64,000 nt of DNA. Origin: Aureimonas fodinaquatilis. GTDB lineage: Bacteria > Pseudomonadota > Alphaproteobacteria > Rhizobiales > Rhizobiaceae. The notes under the pieces were generated by a model that worked only from the letters and a program-made list of their open reading frames with translations, was not told the DNA's origin and searched no databases. The position numbers were made by a program, and so were the translations under genes. Of this stretch, positions 24,039 to 32,716 are shown piece after piece (positions within the stretch are counted from its first letter, which is position 1; every line of letters begins with the position of its first letter). The stretch spans positions 248,001 through 312,000 of the forward strand of contig NZ_VTWH01000003.1 of the NCBI RefSeq assembly GCF_008369445.1. The letters run 5' to 3'.

Positions 24039-25109
24039 TCAGCCCGATTGCACGTTTCTTTCCCAGCGCGTGCGCCAGTCACGTTCAACGCTGGCCATGT
24101 AGGTGTCATCCCAGAAAATCAGCTTGCTGAAATCCGTCATGATCTTGTCCTTCAGATCATCCGGTACAACGACGTCACGGTTGACCGTGGTTGCCCACAG
24201 GCCGGTTGCCAGGTTTTCCTGGGCTTGCCTGCCGATGATGAAATTGATGTATTCATAGGCCAGGTCTTTGTTTGGCGACTCCGCCGGAATGGCAAGGTCA
24301 TATGGCCGGGCAGCCACGCCTTCCGAAGGGGCTGCGCGGGCAACATCCGGGTTGTTGCGGATAACGCTGCTGATGCGCACGCCAAATTGTGGGCAGGCCG
24401 CAATTTCACCCCGTTCCATCAGCGCCGATGCCTGTTCCGGATTTGTGGTGAAGGTGCGCACATGGCTTTTCAGCTCGATGATTTTTTCAAACGCCGCATC
24501 GATGGCTGCGGGGTCTTTTTCATCACCCCCCAAAGAGCGGGCGACAAGCGCCACAAAGTCAGGTGCAAAAACAACGCTGGTTGAGGGCAGGGCGATTTTG
24601 CCCTGCAGTTCCGGGCGCCAAAGGTCCAGCCACGAAGTTATGGGCGAACTGACCATCTTGGTGTTGTACATGATCTCGATCGTGTCGAGCACAAACGGAA
24701 TGCCAAAGCCCTCGGGGCTGAGCGAGCTTTGTTCAAGATTTGCCAGATTGGGCAGTTTTGATGTGTCGATTGTTTCCAGAAGACCGGCGCGGCCGGCGCG
24801 CACGGCTGCCGGGCGCGACAGCATGACAACATCGAAAGGCGGATTGGCGCGGCTGGCCTGCAACTGGCCAATCGTTGCCGGTGTCAGGCTGGCAGTATAT
24901 TCCACCCGCCCAAGCCCTGCTGCCTCAAACGGCGCACCCACCGCCTGATCAAGTATCTGATATGGCCCGCCGAAATGCGTTACACGCACCGGCCCGGCCT
25001 GCGCAAATGCCCCAGTTGAAAACAAGCCTGTGCCAGCAATGCCGGACAGCGCTGCCATGGCCGAAGCCTGTAAGAGAAATTCCCGCCTGCTGGTTTTTCT
25101 GCTCATCAT
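24039..25109 (-). CDS. ABC transporter solute-binding protein, PotD/family-1-like, Tat signal
   Basis: A 356-residue periplasmic binding protein. The N-terminus has a twin-arginine pattern (SRREFLLQASAMAALSG) ending at AFA-QA, so it may be exported folded by Tat, as some iron- or polyamine-class binding proteins are. The mature part shows the family-1 pattern VTHFGGPYQILDQAV..., GIPFVLDTIEIMYNTKMV and PAESPNKDLAYEYINFI. It is encoded between the ThDP-enzyme gene (86 bases away) and the ATPase gene. A cationic or metal-bound N-compound is a reasonable but unproven ligand. Confidence 0.88.
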   Translation of the reverse strand: MMSRKTSRREFLLQASAMAALSGIAGTGLFSTGAFAQAGPVRVTHFGGPYQILDQAVGAPFEAAGLGRVEYTASLTPATIGQLQASRANPPFDVVMLSRPAAVRAGRAGLLETIDTSKLPNLANLEQSSLSPEGFGIPFVLDTIEIMYNTKMVSSPITSWLDLWRPELQGKIALPSTSVVFAPDFVALVARSLGGDEKDPAAIDAAFEKIIELKSHVRTFTTNPEQASALMERGEIAACPQFGVRISSVIRNNPDVARAAPSEGVAARPYDLAIPAESPNKDLAYEYINFIIGRQAQENLATGLWATTVNRDVVVPDDLKDKIMTDFSKLIFWDDTYMASVERDWRTRWERNVQSG

Positions 25110-25195
25110 CTGCTCTCCGTAGGAGTGTGAGGGGTCTTTGATGCTGTGCTATGCGGCCTTGTTTTCTTATCGTGTGCTGAGGCTGTGCAGCCGGA

Positions 25196-26905
25196 TCAGT
25201 CTGTTACATGCGCGTTCACAACCACGCTGACGCCTTCGCGCACCTTGGCCAGCCCTTGGGCAATCGCCTCTCTGGCCTCATCAATCGTGGTTGCGGTCAG
25301 GCCGATGCCGCCTGCCGCTTCAATGGTGCGTGCCAGGTCCAGTGGCGCATCAAAGCGCCCTTCCTGAAAGCCTGCGCGGGCAGAATGCCCTTCAGGGTGC
25401 ATCATGGCGGTAGACCGCGCCACGGCGCGCCACCCGCCATTGTTGATGATCACAGTCAGAAACGGCGCGTTGTGGGCGCGTGCACCCCAGTGAACTGCGG
25501 AAGGTGAGCCGAAAACATAGCAGCCATCGCCCTGAAGGCAGACAACATCTGCGTCGGGGCGGGCCAGTTTTGCGCCAAAAGCTGCCGAAAGACCCAGGCC
25601 GAGGCCACTGCCTGCCTCTCCCATCAAGGTGCCAGCCTTGCTTTTGCGCAACTGCCGCAAAACCCGCGTGTCGTTGGTCACGGTTTCGTTGATGATCAAT
25701 GCATCCTGCCCGCAAACCTCTGCCACAAGCCCGGCCAGCCGCGAAACGGTCAATTGATCGGTGGCCAGCTCCTTGTCCCAGGTCGCAACCAGCGCATCAT
25801 GCGAGCGGGCAAGACTTGCGCGCCGTTCACTCAATGCTGCTTCGTCGGTTGCCGGCGTCTGGCGGCCAAGCCGGGTCAGCGCGTTCAGCGTCTCGCGTGA
25901 ATTGGCCTGAATGAATGTGTCGCCGCGCAGGCTGCGCATGGGAATGCGGCTGTCAATCGGATCCACGCCGATCCACACCACTTCGGCGTCGTCGGATGGT
26001 GTCTGGATAACCGGCACCCACGGTATCGGGCAATCGAGCGAAATGATCAGATCTGCCTGTGCCAGAAGGTCTATTTTCGCGTCGGTGAAATAGCCCTGAT
26101 GCAAGGGGTGGTCGGCTGGCATATTGACGTGGAACGGTCTGATTTCCACAACGGGAACCACAAAGGTCTCGGCAAAATTCACCAGGGCTTCCACCGTCCC
26201 GGCTTCGGCACCTGCCGATGTGGTCACCAGAAGCGGTGCCTTGGCCAGACGCAATTTCGCGACCAGATCCTGCAAGGTGTCTTCCGCCGGAACCGTTGGT
26301 GCAGGAGCCGGCATTGCCGGGTACTGGTAGCTTTCAATTGGGTCTTCCAGTGGCTCTCGGGCGGCTGTCATATAAACTGCGCCGGGAGGGTTGGAATGGG
26401 CAATCTGCAACCCGCGTGAAACCGCGGCGGGAAAAGCTGCACCGCTGCGCACTTCATACTCCCATTTGACGTAATTGCGCACGCTGCCACGCTGGTCGGC
26501 AACATCCTGCATCCAGTGCACATAATGGTCGCGGCCGCCAAAGCGCTCGCCATTTTCTGTCCAGGGTGAAATGCCGGCAAAAATCAGCACAGGCAGGCGG
26601 TTGCGCATGGAATTGTGCAGGCCAGCGCCCAGATTGAGAGTGCCAACGTCCACATGGGCAATTACCGCCTGTGCATGCCCGGCAAAATGCGCATAGCCCA
26701 AGGCACCGTTCATGGCCACGGCCTCATGCTGGCATATCACCAGCCGGGGTACTTCCGGCATGTTGTCGGAAGCATTGTGCTTTGCCCAGCTTTCAATCAA
26801 CCCGGCATGGTCTGTACCGAAAACCGAGAAAGCAACGTCCACGCCCCCCTTGCTGAGTGACTCCAGAAATACGTCGCTTGCGGTCTGGGTGGTGGAAGTG
26901 GACAT
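25196..26905 (-). CDS. Thiamine-diphosphate-dependent enzyme (2-oxo-acid decarboxylase/acetolactate synthase-like)
   Basis: A 569-residue ThDP enzyme with the three usual domains. The N-terminal PYR domain has the catalytic Glu in CQHEAVAMNGALGYAHF; the middle domain follows from about residue 200; the C-terminal PP domain binds the cofactor through GDGCYVFGSPSAVHWG...NN. The family covers acetolactate synthase, benzoylformate decarboxylase, phosphonopyruvate decarboxylase and related enzymes, and the sequence does not fix which. With an aminotransferase in the same regulon and an aldehyde dehydrogenase just upstream, decarboxylation of a 2-oxo acid to an aldehyde is the best inference. Confidence 0.85.
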   Translation of the reverse strand: MSTSTTQTASDVFLESLSKGGVDVAFSVFGTDHAGLIESWAKHNASDNMPEVPRLVICQHEAVAMNGALGYAHFAGHAQAVIAHVDVGTLNLGAGLHNSMRNRLPVLIFAGISPWTENGERFGGRDHYVHWMQDVADQRGSVRNYVKWEYEVRSGAAFPAAVSRGLQIAHSNPPGAVYMTAAREPLEDPIESYQYPAMPAPAPTVPAEDTLQDLVAKLRLAKAPLLVTTSAGAEAGTVEALVNFAETFVVPVVEIRPFHVNMPADHPLHQGYFTDAKIDLLAQADLIISLDCPIPWVPVIQTPSDDAEVVWIGVDPIDSRIPMRSLRGDTFIQANSRETLNALTRLGRQTPATDEAALSERRASLARSHDALVATWDKELATDQLTVSRLAGLVAEVCGQDALIINETVTNDTRVLRQLRKSKAGTLMGEAGSGLGLGLSAAFGAKLARPDADVVCLQGDGCYVFGSPSAVHWGARAHNAPFLTVIINNGGWRAVARSTAMMHPEGHSARAGFQEGRFDAPLDLARTIEAAGGIGLTATTIDEAREAIAQGLAKVREGVSVVVNAHVTD

Positions 26906-27048
26906 GTCAGATTCCCTGCTTGGAACAATTGCACGAGTTGTTGGCGCTCCATTGGTGCTGTGCCGGAGAGCTGCCTTGCGAATTCATTTCAACAGTCGAA
27001 ACACTCTTACCTTTTGTTTCGGCGCATTCGGCTTCAGCGGGAAGCGCT

Positions 27049-28566
27049 CTAGCTGTAGCGGTCTCCACCACCATACCAATCCGGGAAATCATCGGTCAGG
27101 CGCACCACAACATTCTGCTCCTTGGAATATTCGTGCAGAGCGTTCCAGCCATTTTCCTTGCCGTATCCACTGGAGCCAAAGCCGCCCCAGATCGATGCCG
27201 GATCGTTCTTGTGATGGTCATTAATCCAGACAATTCCCGCATTGAGGTTTTTAACCACGCGGTGAGCCCGCATGACGTTGCGGGTCCAGACGGAAGCGCC
27301 AAGACCAAATTCATGATCATTGGCCAGTTGCAATGCGTGCTTTTCATCAGTGAATGGCATGACGCAGATCACCGGGCCGAAAATTTCCTCGCGCACAATG
27401 CGGTGGCTCGGGTTCACATCAGCAAAAATGGTGGGTTCCACATAATAGCCGTCAGCCAGATCCCCCGACATTGCGGCGCGTGCGCCTCCGGTTACCAGCC
27501 GTGCGCCTTCGCTTTTGCCCGATTCAATATAGTCGAGCGTTGTTTCCATTTGTTTGCGGGAAATCACCGGGCCCATTTCGGTTGCGCGGTCCAGCGGGTC
27601 GCCAATCTTGAAACCCGCAACCTTGGCTGCCAGTTTTTCGATAAAGGCTTCGTAAATCGTGTCCTGAACAATAAATCTTGTGCCGGCAACGCAGGTCTGG
27701 CCAGAGGCAATAAACCCGGCAAAAGCGGCGCCATTAACGGCCTCTTCCAGCGGCGTATCATCGAACACCAGAACAGGGGCCTTGCCACCAAGCTCCATGG
27801 TGGCTGGAATAAGCCGCTGTGCCGCCATGCCCGCCACGCGGCGCCCGGTTTCCGTGCCGCCGGTCAGGTCAATACGCGCCATGCGTGGAGCGGAACACAT
27901 GGCAGGGCCAACGACGGAGCCTTCACCAGTTACAATATTCAGGATGCCGGCTGGCAGCCCGGCCTGCGTTGCCAGTTCGGCAAACAGCAGCGGTGTCAGC
28001 GGAGCAATTTCGGCCGGCTTGGCAACCACGGCATTGCCTGCGGCCAGTGCCGGAGCCAGTTTTTTCAGGAAAATCAGCAGCGGGTGGTTCCACGAGGTGA
28101 TGAGACCCACCACGCCCAAGGGACTGAACTGAGTGTAGTTGAGGTGCCCGCCCTTGAATGGCTTGACATGGCCTTCCATGCCGCGCGCAATGCCGCCAAA
28201 ATAGTAGAACCATTCGGGCAGGCGGCTCATCTGCGCGGTCATTTCGCGAATGGGACGGCCGGTCACCCGGGTCTCCAGCTCGGCAAATTCCGGCAGGCGG
28301 GCTTTCAATGCATCCCCGATAGCATGCAGGATGTGGCCGCGGTCCAGCGCGTCCAGGTCCGACCAAACGCCGCTGTCAAAAGCCTTGGCAGCGGTTTCTA
28401 CCGCAAGGCGCATGTCATCTGCCGTTCCTTTGGCCGCGCTGCCCACGTGCGCACCAGTGGCCGGGTTGTGAATTTGCGAACGGTCATGCGACGATGCCTT
28501 GCGAAATGCGCCGTCAATAAACAGGTCCAGCTCAAGATCTGATTGCTGGGATCGTGTGGCCGTCAT
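27049..28566 (-). CDS. Aldehyde dehydrogenase
   Basis: A 505-residue NAD(P)-dependent aldehyde dehydrogenase. The catalytic Cys is in ASGQTCVAGTRF, the general-base Glu in MELGGKAPVLVF, and the cofactor-binding segment is ITSWNHPLLIF...AKPAEIAPLTPLLFAE. The C-terminal EEIFGPVICV motif is present. It is the second gene of the M20 operon (15 bases after the hydrolase gene) and 143 bases before the ThDP gene, so it may oxidise the aldehyde made by the ThDP enzyme. The exact aldehyde is not known. Confidence 0.92.
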   Translation of the reverse strand: MTATRSQQSDLELDLFIDGAFRKASSHDRSQIHNPATGAHVGSAAKGTADDMRLAVETAAKAFDSGVWSDLDALDRGHILHAIGDALKARLPEFAELETRVTGRPIREMTAQMSRLPEWFYYFGGIARGMEGHVKPFKGGHLNYTQFSPLGVVGLITSWNHPLLIFLKKLAPALAAGNAVVAKPAEIAPLTPLLFAELATQAGLPAGILNIVTGEGSVVGPAMCSAPRMARIDLTGGTETGRRVAGMAAQRLIPATMELGGKAPVLVFDDTPLEEAVNGAAFAGFIASGQTCVAGTRFIVQDTIYEAFIEKLAAKVAGFKIGDPLDRATEMGPVISRKQMETTLDYIESGKSEGARLVTGGARAAMSGDLADGYYVEPTIFADVNPSHRIVREEIFGPVICVMPFTDEKHALQLANDHEFGLGASVWTRNVMRAHRVVKNLNAGIVWINDHHKNDPASIWGGFGSSGYGKENGWNALHEYSKEQNVVVRLTDDFPDWYGGGDRYS

Positions 28567-28581
28567 AGCCCGTTTCCTCTG

Positions 28582-29832
28582 TTATTCATTAGCAAGATGC
28601 CACAGGGCATCGGCCAGAATTTGCGTCCCCATAAGCAGATGTTCAGACTCTGCCCACTCATTCGGATTGTGGCTGATGCCGTCTTTGCACGGCACGAAGA
28701 TCATGCCTGTCGGGCAAAAATAATGAAGTTGACGGGCGTCATGGCCGGCTGCCGAGTAAATGTCGGTGGCAGCAATGCCAGCCTCCCGCGCTTTTTCATG
28801 CAGCAATATGCGAATATTGGCGTTGAACATCAGCGATGGCGCATGTGCAATCTGCGACAGCGCCACTTCACACGGACCTTTTTCCGCCTCAACGACCAGC
28901 CGGATAAAGCTGTCTATACGGTCAACTTCCTTGTTGTTCGGATGGCGCACATCAATCGAAAACATGACCTGTGCCGGAACGACGGAAGGTGCATTGGGCG
29001 TCACGGTCAACATGCCGACCGTGACCTTCAGGTCGTCAGGATGCATGGCTTCGCGGTCCAGGGCAGCTATCATGCGCACGGCTGCCATCAGCGCATCTTT
29101 GCGCTCGCTGCGATTGGCAGTCCCGGCATGCGCTGCCTCACCGGTTACCTGCACCCGATAGCGCCGGGTGCCCTGTATCCCGGTGACAATGCCAACGGGG
29201 ATGCCTTCCTTTTCCAGCACCGGTCCTTGCTCGATATGCGCCTCGATGAAGGCTGCAGCAGGCCGTCCGAACGGGCGCACCGGAACATTCACGTCGCGCG
29301 CAAGAACCTGTGCCACCGCTTCGCCCGCCGTTACGCCATCTGCATCCCTGACCGCAAGCAGCGCTTCGATCGGCTTTACACCGGTATAGGCTTCCGAACC
29401 GGCCATGCCGGGCGAAAAACGGGAACCTTCCTCGTTCATCCAGGCGACAACTTCAATCGGGCGGCGCGGCTTGGCTCCCATGGCAACAATTGCCTCAACC
29501 GCTTCCAGCGCAGCCAATACGCCAAACACGCCATCAAATTTTCCGCCAGTGGGCTGGGAGTCGATATGCGAGCCGGACAGGACGGGTGCAGCATCAGCCT
29601 CTTGCCCCTCCAGTCGCAAAAACAGGTTGGCGGCTTCGTCGGTGTAGGCGGTGAGGCCGATGCTCTTGCCCCAACCGATCAACTCTGCCCGGGCGGCGCT
29701 TTCTTCTGCCGACAAAGCGGGTCTGTCGACGCCGCCATCTTGCCGTGCACCATGGGCCGCAAGTTTGAAATGCCGATCCCAGAGGCGCTCACCATTGACG
29801 AATTCTGAAGGTGAGACACCACGTTGTTCCAT
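28582..29832 (-). CDS. Zn-dependent M20-family amidohydrolase (N-carbamoyl-amino-acid/allantoate amidase-like)
   Basis: A 416-residue M20/hydantoinase-carbamoylase protein. Metal-site motifs are GSHIDSQPTGGKFDG, NEEGSRFSPGMAGS, HIEQGPVLE and YSAAGHDARQL, the set typical of N-carbamoyl-L-amino-acid hydrolases, beta-ureidopropionases and allantoate amidohydrolases. It hydrolyses a carbamoyl or amide bond and would free an amino acid for the aminotransferase encoded at 18892-20025. It is the first gene of a seven-gene leftward operon, behind a promoter with a TGCATGCA operator. Confidence 0.9.
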   Translation of the reverse strand: MEQRGVSPSEFVNGERLWDRHFKLAAHGARQDGGVDRPALSAEESAARAELIGWGKSIGLTAYTDEAANLFLRLEGQEADAAPVLSGSHIDSQPTGGKFDGVFGVLAALEAVEAIVAMGAKPRRPIEVVAWMNEEGSRFSPGMAGSEAYTGVKPIEALLAVRDADGVTAGEAVAQVLARDVNVPVRPFGRPAAAFIEAHIEQGPVLEKEGIPVGIVTGIQGTRRYRVQVTGEAAHAGTANRSERKDALMAAVRMIAALDREAMHPDDLKVTVGMLTVTPNAPSVVPAQVMFSIDVRHPNNKEVDRIDSFIRLVVEAEKGPCEVALSQIAHAPSLMFNANIRILLHEKAREAGIAATDIYSAAGHDARQLHYFCPTGMIFVPCKDGISHNPNEWAESEHLLMGTQILADALWHLANE

Positions 29833-29910
29833 GGATCAATCCATTCTTGTGAACCGGCGAAAGCGCCTGTTTTCGGGATGTTTCATCGCCGCAAATAAGG
29901 TCTGATGGCA

Positions 29911-29956
29911 AATATAGACATCAATTTGGCATGCATGCAATAAAAATTTGTATAAT
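29911..29956. promoter_or_regulatory. Divergent promoters with GntR-type operator (M20 operon / GntR 2)
   Basis: TGCATGCA lies at 29932-29939. Leftward: -35 TTGCAT (29940-29935), 18 bases, -10 TATATT (29916-29911), the same -10 as the aminotransferase promoter, with the operator covering the -35. Rightward: TTGGCA (29926-29931), 19 bases, TATAAT (29951-29956), with the operator in the spacer. One bound dimer could control both directions. Confidence 0.6.
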
Positions 29957-30013
29957 TTGTTCTCGTTCTGGCGTACGCTGAATTGTCTGCGGGTGAAGGA
30001 CACGAGGTTAAGG

Positions 30014-30748
30014 ATGACGGTTTCATCAGCCGGTTTGCAAGTGGAAAACCTGGGCGATGTGGCGATGGATGGTTCGCTTTCCAGCCACGTTGTCAGTCGG
30101 CTTGAATATGAAATCCTGATGGGCCATCGCCGCCCGGGCGAGCATCTGGACGAGCGGCAACTGGCAGAGCGGTTCAAGATTTCCCGCACGCCGGTGAGAG
30201 AGTCGCTTCAGCGACTGGTTGCCAGTGGCCTGGCTGTCTCACGCGGGCGGCAGGGTCTGCGGGTGGCCCAACTGTCCATGGGCGAGATTCTGGATGCGTT
30301 CAGCGTTGTTGCGCAGTTGGAAGCACTTGCGGCACGCCTGGCTGCGCGCAGGGCGCGTCCTGAGCATGTTGAACGCATGCAGGCAGCCCATCAAATCTGC
30401 ATCAGCTCCATGCAGGCAAATGACGAGGTTAATTTTTATATCGGCAATCTAGCCTTTCACGAGGCGGTGGCGGCCGGAAGTCAGAATTTTATCCTGCAGG
30501 ATGAATTGCGGCGACTAACCCTGAAAATAGCTCCTTATCGGCGCACTATAACTGCACAGGCAGGGCGTATGCATGTTTCGGTGGAGCAGCATGGCGAGGT
30601 TCTGAATGCCATCATTCAGCGGGACAGCGAACTGGCATGCGACGCCATGAACCGGCACATCAGCATTCTTGCAGAAGGCTCCAGCGAGTTTCTGCATTTT
30701 TTGCGGGCGGCGCATGATGCATTTGGCAGGTCGGGTGACACTGCATGA
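30014..30748 (+). CDS. GntR (FadR-subfamily) transcriptional regulator 2
   Basis: A 244-residue regulator, paralogous to the one at 20385-21065. Both share LDERQLAE...SRTPVRE.LQRL.ASGL.VSRG.QGL.VA in the winged helix and ILDAFSVVAQLEALAA in the linker. The C-terminal FCD domain has LAFHEAVAAGSQN and VEQHGEVLNAI metal-type positions. Start ATG at 30014 follows GAGGTTAAGG; the Met at 30065 is an alternative. It is divergent from the M20 operon and 164 bases upstream of the dipeptide-type transporter operon, and it likely represses both through TGCATGCA sites. Confidence 0.9.
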   Translation: MTVSSAGLQVENLGDVAMDGSLSSHVVSRLEYEILMGHRRPGEHLDERQLAERFKISRTPVRESLQRLVASGLAVSRGRQGLRVAQLSMGEILDAFSVVAQLEALAARLAARRARPEHVERMQAAHQICISSMQANDEVNFYIGNLAFHEAVAAGSQNFILQDELRRLTLKIAPYRRTITAQAGRMHVSVEQHGEVLNAIIQRDSELACDAMNRHISILAEGSSEFLHFLRAAHDAFGRSGDTA

Positions 30749-30830
30749 GTTCCCCGGTTGTGGGCTATTTTTCCGCCACCCGACGCGATATGCGCAACCA
30801 ACAATCAATTTATTCCAAATATGCATGTTA

Positions 30831-30873
30831 TGCATGCATGAATGTTGACTTTGGTATGCAATCACTCTTAGCT
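30831..30873 (+). promoter_or_regulatory. Control region of the dipeptide-type ABC operon with GntR-type operators
   Basis: TGCATGCA at 30831-30838 (with an adjoining ATGCATG at 30821-30827) and GGTATGCA at 30853-30860 are 22 bases apart, nearly the spacing seen upstream of the aminotransferase gene. A -35 TTGACT (30845-30850) with a weak -10 TTAGCT (30868-30873) 17 bases later would place the second site in the spacer. The -10 is poor, so the exact promoter is uncertain. Confidence 0.5.
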
Positions 30874-30912
30874 TGAATAAATTATAAAACTGCCAACGAG
30901 AGCGGGAGGGAA

Positions 30913-32505
30913 ATGATGAACAAGATGTGGCTGAAAAGAACGGTAGCAGCGGCCGTTTTTGGCATTTTTGCAGCGCAGGCCATGACCGGCGACGCGCATG
31001 CGCAGACATTTCGCTGGGCCTTCCAGGGTGAAAACATCACCATGGACCCGCACAGCACGACGGAATTTACCACCGTTGGCTTTCTTTCAAACATTTATGA
31101 AGGTCTGGTCCGGCGTGATCGCGAAATGCAGATCGAGCCCGCGCTTGCTGCCGAGTGGACTTTGGAAAGCCCGACCGTCTGGCGTTTCAAGCTGCGTGAA
31201 AATGTGAAATTTCACGATGGCAGCCCGTTCACCGCCGACGATGTGATTTTCAGCTATGAACGTTCGTTGAAAGACGGTTCCGACGTCAAGCCGCGCATTC
31301 AGAGCATCAAGGAAATCCGCAAGATTGGCGACCACGAAATTGAAATCGAAACCAACGCGCCAAACCCGATCCTGTTGAGCGAGCTGGCTGACTGGTTCAT
31401 TCTGAGCAAGGTCTGGAGCGAGGCCAACAATGCGGATGCCCCGGCAGATGTGCGCAAGGGCGGCGAAAACGCAGCCACCCACAGCGCCAACGGCACAGGT
31501 CCTTTCAAGCTGACGCAGCGCCAGCGTGATGAACGGACGGTGTTGACCGCCAACGCGGATTGGTGGGACGAACCTGAGTTCAACATCCAGGAGGCCATCT
31601 TCTCGCCGGTTTCCAACAATGCCACACGTGTTGCCGCCCTGCTTTCGGGCAATGTGGACATGATTTATCCAGTGCCATCGCAGGATATTCCACGGCTTGA
31701 GCAGACACCGGATTTCGAGCTGCTGAAGGGCCCGGAAAGCCGGGTTGTTTTCCTGGGATTTGATGTTGCGCGCGATGAACTTCTGCACAGCAGCGTCAAG
31801 GGTGCAAACCCGTTCAAGGACCAGCGTGTCCGGCAGGCTGTCCATCACGCCATTGATGTTGAGGCAATCAAAAGCCGCATCATGCGCGACGCCTCATTTC
31901 CCACTGGCACCCTCATTGCGCCAAGCGTGACGGGCTATGATGAAAGCCTGAACCAGCGCCTGCCTTATGATCTGGAAAAGGCCAAGGCGCTGATGGCCGA
32001 AGCAGGTTATGCGGATGGCTTTTCGCTGACCATGGATTGCCCGAATGACCGTTATGTCAATGACGAGGCCATATGTCAGGCAGTGGCAGCGATGCTGGCG
32101 CGTCTGAACATCAAGGTGGATCTGCAGGCGCAGACACGCTCGCTGTTCTTCAAGAAAGTGCTGGAGCGTGACACGAGTTTCTACCTTCACGCCTGGGCTA
32201 CATCGACCAATGACGGCCACAACATTCTGTATGATTTGCTGAACACGCCTTCACCGGAAAAAGGAACGTGGAACCTGAACGGCTATTCCAACCCAAAGGT
32301 GGATGAGCTGACCGCTCAGGTTGCCGGCGAGATGGATGCTGAAGTCCGCAAAAAGCTGTTGGTCGAGGCTTTTGATCTGGTGCGGCAGGACGAAGCGCAT
32401 GTGCCGCTGCATCAGCAGATGCTGGTATGGGCCAAGCGCAAGAATATTGACCTGCACCAGCGCCCGGATGACCGGCTTGAGCTGCGCTACGTCAACGTCA
32501 ACTGA
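30913..32505 (+). CDS. ABC transporter substrate-binding protein, family 5 (dipeptide/oligopeptide type)
   Basis: A 530-residue periplasmic protein of the DppA/OppA/NikA class. A Sec signal peptide (KRTVAAAVFGIFAAQAMTGDAHA) precedes the mature chain. Family features: TMDPHSTTEFTTVGFLSNIYEGLV, VWRFKLRENVKFHDGSPFTADDVIFS, and FKDQRVRQAVHHAIDVEAI. A GGAGGG ribosome site precedes two adjacent ATG codons (30913, 30916). It starts the rightward transporter operon and is separated from the permease genes by 211 bases rich in hairpins, an arrangement that lets the binding protein be made in excess. Confidence 0.92.
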   Translation: MMNKMWLKRTVAAAVFGIFAAQAMTGDAHAQTFRWAFQGENITMDPHSTTEFTTVGFLSNIYEGLVRRDREMQIEPALAAEWTLESPTVWRFKLRENVKFHDGSPFTADDVIFSYERSLKDGSDVKPRIQSIKEIRKIGDHEIEIETNAPNPILLSELADWFILSKVWSEANNADAPADVRKGGENAATHSANGTGPFKLTQRQRDERTVLTANADWWDEPEFNIQEAIFSPVSNNATRVAALLSGNVDMIYPVPSQDIPRLEQTPDFELLKGPESRVVFLGFDVARDELLHSSVKGANPFKDQRVRQAVHHAIDVEAIKSRIMRDASFPTGTLIAPSVTGYDESLNQRLPYDLEKAKALMAEAGYADGFSLTMDCPNDRYVNDEAICQAVAAMLARLNIKVDLQAQTRSLFFKKVLERDTSFYLHAWATSTNDGHNILYDLLNTPSPEKGTWNLNGYSNPKVDELTAQVAGEMDAEVRKKLLVEAFDLVRQDEAHVPLHQQMLVWAKRKNIDLHQRPDDRLELRYVNVN

Positions 32506-32518
32506 TCTCAAGGATATG

Positions 32519-32693
32519 GTTCCGGGGGGCGTGCCTGCGACGGCGGGTCTTCCCGGAACAATCAGCTTGCAGAGATAGTGGCAGTTTCTCCTGTCAGATC
32601 ATTTTCCGTTGAAGCGGTTTTTCAACGGCAAGACAATGCAGCAAAACCAATAGTCAGACCATTCCGGCGCTCCTGAGATCGCCTGAAATGGTC
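32519..32693 (+). repeat. Three inverted repeats between binding-protein and permease genes
   Basis: GTTCCGGG (32519-32526) pairs with CCCGGAAC (32552-32559); CCGTTGAA (32606-32613) pairs with TTCAACGG (32621-32628) around a 7-base loop; GACCATT (32657-32663) pairs with AATGGTC (32687-32693). None is followed by a T run. They probably protect the 3' end of the binding-protein mRNA or attenuate downstream expression. Confidence 0.65.
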
Positions 32694-32716
32694 CATGCGA
32701 AGTTGCTGGAGGCCAG

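Noticed and set aside
27031-27045. Hairpin GCTTC-N5-GAAGC between the ALDH and ThDP genes as a terminator
   Set aside because: The stem is short and no T run follows on the minus strand; the operon is more likely continuous.
30560-30580. TATGCATG inside the GntR 2 coding sequence as another operator
   Set aside because: It is an isolated half-match within coding sequence and not near a promoter, so it may be chance.
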